A DNA stretch of 64,000 nt from Faecalicoccus acidiformans (GTDB taxonomy: Bacteria; Bacillota_I; Bacilli_A; Erysipelotrichales; Erysipelotrichaceae). Location of the stretch: assembly GCF_014202635.1 (NCBI RefSeq), contig NZ_JACHHD010000011.1:1-64000 (forward strand), read 5' to 3'. The notes beneath the pieces are model-generated. The model was not told where the DNA came from, did no database searches, and saw only the letters and a program-made list of their open reading frames with translations. Below, one piece after another: positions 61,199 to 64,000 of this stretch. Each line of letters begins with the position of its first letter. Position 1 is the stretch's first letter. A program made the position numbers and the translations under genes.

Positions 61199-61968
61199 GA
61201 TTTCCTCCATACATGAATCATAAAATCAAAGGTAACATTTAGACTGGAATAAGAATCAATCTTATCCAGATCACTTGCTTTTGTCCGATATCGATAAGGT
61301 GTCATCTCTAACAAAGAACGAAGATCTTTCACCAGAAAAACCCTTTTAATATTCTGAATATCTATACAGGTAAATCCCGGCCGAACATGTAACGGTTCGG
61401 GATTTAGGTAAGCATTCTCATATAGAATTGACTTCAGCTCAAAACAATGAAAGGGACCAGGCCCTACTTGAATCAAATAGCCTCCCGGCTTTAAAAGACG
61501 ATAAAACTCGTTCTTCGCATCTGGTGTAAATATTGTGGTAACTAAATCAAATGACTCATTCCTAAAAGGACAATCATATATGCTGGAGACGATATAAGTA
61601 GACTTCTTATCGTGTTTTGCAGCATATTGAATGGCAGCTTTGCTCAGATCCACGCCATAAACCGTGTTTACACAAGAAGCAAACTCTTTCGTATAATAAC
61701 CTTGTCCGCAACCTGCATCTAAAAGAGTAAAAGCCGAATATTCATGAATGATCATCTTTAACGCATCTCTTAGAAAATCATAATATCCTTTCTCTAAAAA
61801 AGCTGTACGGGCTCTTACCATGGCCGGATTATCTCCTGTCATCTTTTTTTGTTTTAAGGAAAGATTGACATACCCTTCTTTCGCTTGGTCAAATGTATGA
61901 TGATTTTTACAAACAAATTGATGATTCTCGCACGATAAAGGTTCTTTACAAACTGGACATACTAACAT
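61195..61968 (-). CDS. rlmA: 23S rRNA (guanine-N1)-methyltransferase
   Basis: Methylates G745/G748 in helix 35 of 23S rRNA; in Gram-positives the RlmA(II) type affects tylosin sensitivity. 258 residues from MLVCPVC: N-terminal zinc ribbon ('CPVCKEPL...CKNHHTF'), 'DQAKEGYVNLSLKQKKMTGDNPAMVRARTAFLEKGYY', SAM site 'LLDAGCGQGYYTKEF' and 'FDLVTTIFTPD'. The frame is open to 62160 but the extra N-terminal part resembles no family; an ATG at 62013 is the alternative. Neither start has a clear ribosome site; a TACACT box lies six bases before 61968. Confidence 0.9.
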   Translation of the reverse strand: MLVCPVCKEPLSCENHQFVCKNHHTFDQAKEGYVNLSLKQKKMTGDNPAMVRARTAFLEKGYYDFLRDALKMIIHEYSAFTLLDAGCGQGYYTKEFASCVNTVYGVDLSKAAIQYAAKHDKKSTYIVSSIYDCPFRNESFDLVTTIFTPDAKNEFYRLLKPGGYLIQVGPGPFHCFELKSILYENAYLNPEPLHVRPGFTCIDIQNIKRVFLVKDLRSLLEMTPYRYRTKASDLDKIDSYSSLNVTFDFMIHVWRKS

Positions 61969-62310
61969 GTTGTTAGTGTACACCAATTCATATTCAGAAA
62001 AAAGAACCTTCATAATTATCTTTTTACAAATGATTTCATTTTGAAAACCGAAATCAAATTTAAAAGAATTAAACAAGTCGAAAAGATTCATAGCATATGG
62101 GCATAATATAATCCAATCCACTCCTCCAGTCCTGCCAAGCGCAATCATAATAAAACGCACGCAACAGCAATGACAAAAAAGAGAACTTACTTCTTTTGGA
62201 AAGCAAGCAAAAGATTACATACCGTAAACTAAAAATACGATCAACATTGTTATCCACATAAACTACTGTTTGATAAAGTAACAGATCAATGAGATTCATC
62301 TCGTCATATT
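61969..62310 (-). other. Region without a convincing gene upstream of rlmA
   Basis: About 340 bases between the rlmA start and the thiI terminator. Short open frames exist on the minus strand (62069-62299 and the upward extension of rlmA), but they lack ribosome sites and family signals. Probably holds the rlmA promoter; nothing else identified. Confidence 0.5.
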
Positions 62311-62338
62311 AAAAAGATGATGCTGTGGACACAGCATC
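62311..62338 (-). terminator. Terminator after thiI
   Basis: Minus strand GATGCTGT-GTCC-ACAGCATC followed by ATCTTTTT, right after the thiI stop. Confidence 0.8.
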
Positions 62339-62340
62339 AA

Positions 62341-63534
62341 TTAATATAAGTCTTGGTCTTCCTTTTGTTGTGGATGGATCCAGATCGATTCAGCTGATTG
62401 GATACATTCTTGAACCAAGGATTCAAAATCAAAAGATTCTTCATATTTGACACATCGGTCAACTCTTGGCTTTGTAACAGGATTCTTTGGAGTGAAAATG
62501 GTACAGCAATCCTCATAAGGAAGGATACTAGTTTCATAAGTACCGATTTTTTTCGACAATTCAATAATTTCAACTTTATCCATACAAACCAACGGACGAA
62601 TCATCGGTATATTGACAACAGAATTGATGGCAACCATACTTTCCAAGGTTTGGCTGGCCACCTGCCCTACACTTTCACCGGTTGCCAATACCAATGCCTT
62701 TCGCTTTTGAGCCAGTCCTTCCGCAATCCGCATCATCATTCTTCGCATCAAAGTGATTGCATAGCTTTCATCCGCATGCTGATAAATCGCAAGTTGCAAA
62801 TTAGTAAAAGGTACTATATGCACTAACAGATCCCCTTGGTATGCCGATACGATGGAAGCAAGATCTAAAACCTTCTGCTGAGCATTTTCGCTTGTATAAG
62901 GAGGGCTCGCAAAATGGATACATTCGATTCGAACCCCTCGCTTCATCATTAAATAAGCGGCAACCGGAGAATCAATACCTCCCGAAAGTAAAACCATTGC
63001 TTTTCCGCCGACGCCCACCGGATATCCTCCGGCCCCAGCCATGCGATCCGTCATAATATATGTCGAATCACGATGTACTTCAATCACGATCTTATAATCA
63101 GGATGGTGTACATCGACTTTCCAGGCGCTGTTTTTCAGAATGGCTCCAGCCACGATTCGATTGATTTGATCCGAAATAACAGGAAAATTCTTATCGGATC
63201 TTCTAGCCGCAACTTTAAATGTCTTAGCGTTGGAAAAATCCAAAGTCTGTAAACAAGCATCTACGATCGCATCTATATCACTATCCACTTTAATTGCAAA
63301 ACTAAAAGAAGAAATCCCAAACACACGAGACAAAACATTTGCTACCTCGTTTGGATCTTCTTCCTTCAAATAGATATACATACGATCATGTTGAGATTCA
63401 ATCTCTAAAGTCGAAAAAGACTTTAAAGCTTTTTTGATATTCTCTTTTAACTGACGAATAAAAACATTACGGTTTTTTCCTTTTAAAGAAAGTTCTCCAT
63501 AACGAATTAAAATATGATCATAGCGATAATCCAT
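62341..63534 (-). CDS. thiI: tRNA 4-thiouridine synthase ThiI
   Basis: Adds sulfur to U8 of tRNA, and can supply sulfur for thiazole. 397 residues: N-terminal ferredoxin-like and THUMP domains (about 1-165) and a PP-loop ATPase with 'VLLSGGIDSPVAAYLMMKRG' and 'LVLATGESVGQVASQTLESM'. No rhodanese domain, as usual in Gram-positives, where the partner cysteine desulfurase gene lies next to it. The ATG overlaps the desulfurase end by 17 bases; AAGGAG lies upstream. Confidence 0.96.
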   Translation of the reverse strand: MDYRYDHILIRYGELSLKGKNRNVFIRQLKENIKKALKSFSTLEIESQHDRMYIYLKEEDPNEVANVLSRVFGISSFSFAIKVDSDIDAIVDACLQTLDFSNAKTFKVAARRSDKNFPVISDQINRIVAGAILKNSAWKVDVHHPDYKIVIEVHRDSTYIMTDRMAGAGGYPVGVGGKAMVLLSGGIDSPVAAYLMMKRGVRIECIHFASPPYTSENAQQKVLDLASIVSAYQGDLLVHIVPFTNLQLAIYQHADESYAITLMRRMMMRIAEGLAQKRKALVLATGESVGQVASQTLESMVAINSVVNIPMIRPLVCMDKVEIIELSKKIGTYETSILPYEDCCTIFTPKNPVTKPRVDRCVKYEESFDFESLVQECIQSAESIWIHPQQKEDQDLY

Positions 63535-64000
63535 AGGTATTTAATATCTCCTTACAAATTTTGATAAAACGTTTACCTTCTTCCAACGAATTGTTTCCAT
63601 CGAAAGAAAGACGAATCATATGAGTTGCCCGCTTTTCTGATAATCCCATATGAATCAACGTAGAACTCTCATTCGCTGAACGAGAGGAACATGTGCTTTT
63701 GGCACTAACACAGATATCTCTTTGATCTAAAGCGTTTAACATAACTTCACTGGTTATTTGATCAAAAGAAATATTTAAAATATAGGGTATTGCCGTTTCG
63801 GGGGAATTAATATGCACTCCAGGAATATTCATCAATTCAGAACGCAAGAAGAAATTTAGTTTGGATACTCGATCATAACTCTCTTCCTTTTCTTCTAAAG
63901 CGAGACGAATCGTTTTGGCAGCAACGATATTGCTCGGCGCATTGCTTGTGCCTCCTCGAAGCCCCTGCTCTTGTTGGCCGCCTTGAATCAAAGGCGTCAA
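63518..64000 (-). CDS. Cysteine desulfurase, C-terminal part (runs off right edge)
   Basis: PLP enzyme giving persulfide sulfur to ThiI (NifS/IscS class V family). Only the last 160 residues are in the window: 'PLIQGGQQEQGLRGGTSNAPSNIVAAKTIRLALE' follows the PLP-Lys region, and the catalytic Cys is in 'SAKSTCSSRSANESS'. Then 'RLSFDGNNSLEEGKRFIKICKEIL' closes the domain. The N-terminus with the PLP lysine is beyond base 64000. The close coupling to thiI suggests a dedicated NifZ-like enzyme for tRNA thiolation. Confidence 0.93.
   Translation of the reverse strand: MTPLIQGGQQEQGLRGGTSNAPSNIVAAKTIRLALEEKEESYDRVSKLNFFLRSELMNIPGVHINSPETAIPYILNISFDQITSEVMLNALDQRDICVSAKSTCSSRSANESSTLIHMGLSEKRATHMIRLSFDGNNSLEEGKRFIKICKEILNTYGLSL

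Noticed and set aside
62069-62299. 76-residue minus-strand ORF and the extended rlmA N-terminus
   Set aside because: No ribosome site or homology pattern; RlmA proteins start at the zinc ribbon.
1-64000. tRNA, rRNA, CRISPR arrays, prophage genes
   Set aside because: Looked for clover-leaf-like GC-rich blocks, regularly spaced repeats and phage gene runs; none seen. Only one mobile element is present.

Overview
The window is chromosomal DNA of an AT-rich, low-GC Gram-positive anaerobe (Bacillota). The gene set fits an Erysipelotrichia-type lineage, though this is inference from gene content and not a computed placement. Supporting signs are strong AGGAGG ribosome sites, four T-box leaders, a Bce-type peptide-resistance module, sepF/ylmH, long-form hpf, a six-subunit Rnf pump, glycyl radical chemistry and a NusA with a long acidic tail. 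Most genes lie on the minus strand and most are core housekeeping genes.

Layout. 1-5.0 kb: translation/transcription operon rimP-nusA-ylxR-ylxQ-infB-rbfA. 5.0-7.4 kb: gmk and divergent rqcH. 7.4-13.3 kb: rnfC-D-G-E-A-(small Cys protein)-B with a divergent apbE flavin transferase. RnfB is cut down to its N-terminal part. 13.4-17.5 kb: T-box-ileS, ylmH, sepF. 17.6-22.8 kb: Bce-like response regulator, kinase, ATPase and permease, with a monofunctional peptidoglycan glycosyltransferase as last gene. 22.9-23.8 kb: hpf and a small unknown.

23.9-29.9 kb is the most interesting accessory stretch, an aromatic-biosynthesis island. It holds an AroE with a vestigial shikimate-kinase tail, aroD, a decayed IS1595-like element that has removed the front of a LysR regulator, then aroE-aroK (fusion) and aroF. 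These last two genes lie behind a transcription attenuator with a Phe/Tyr-rich leader peptide (MKVFSSNYFYFFNS).

30-36.5 kb: YgjP-like protease-fold protein, radical SAM protein, T-box-tyrS, an XRE regulator, and a P-type ATPase behind a yybP-ykoY-type manganese riboswitch, hence a probable Mn2+ exporter. 36.5-40.5 kb: DeoR regulator, glycyl radical enzyme and its activase. 40.6-48.3 kb: PepSY protein, MarR, T-box-valS, ptsI and unknowns. 48.4-53.9 kb: rRNA methyltransferase-like gene, uridine-kinase-like fusion, T-box(Met)-metNIQ, and a degenerate amidohydrolase. 54-64 kb: hydrolase, pncB-pncA, rodZ-pgsA-cinA-recA, rlmA-rlmD, and nifS-thiI (the nifS front half runs off the right edge).

Best leads: (i) the aromatic leader-peptide attenuator and the paired, reciprocally degenerate AroE paralogues; (ii) a set of genes with no ribosome site whose -10 box lies 6-7 nt before the ATG, i.e. 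probable leaderless mRNAs, including the leader peptide itself; (iii) an Rnf complex lacking the RnfB ferredoxin domains but carrying a small membrane Cys protein; (iv) a glycosyltransferase built into a Bce resistance operon; (v) intrinsic terminators written inside the coding ends of convergent genes. No tRNA, rRNA or CRISPR array was seen.
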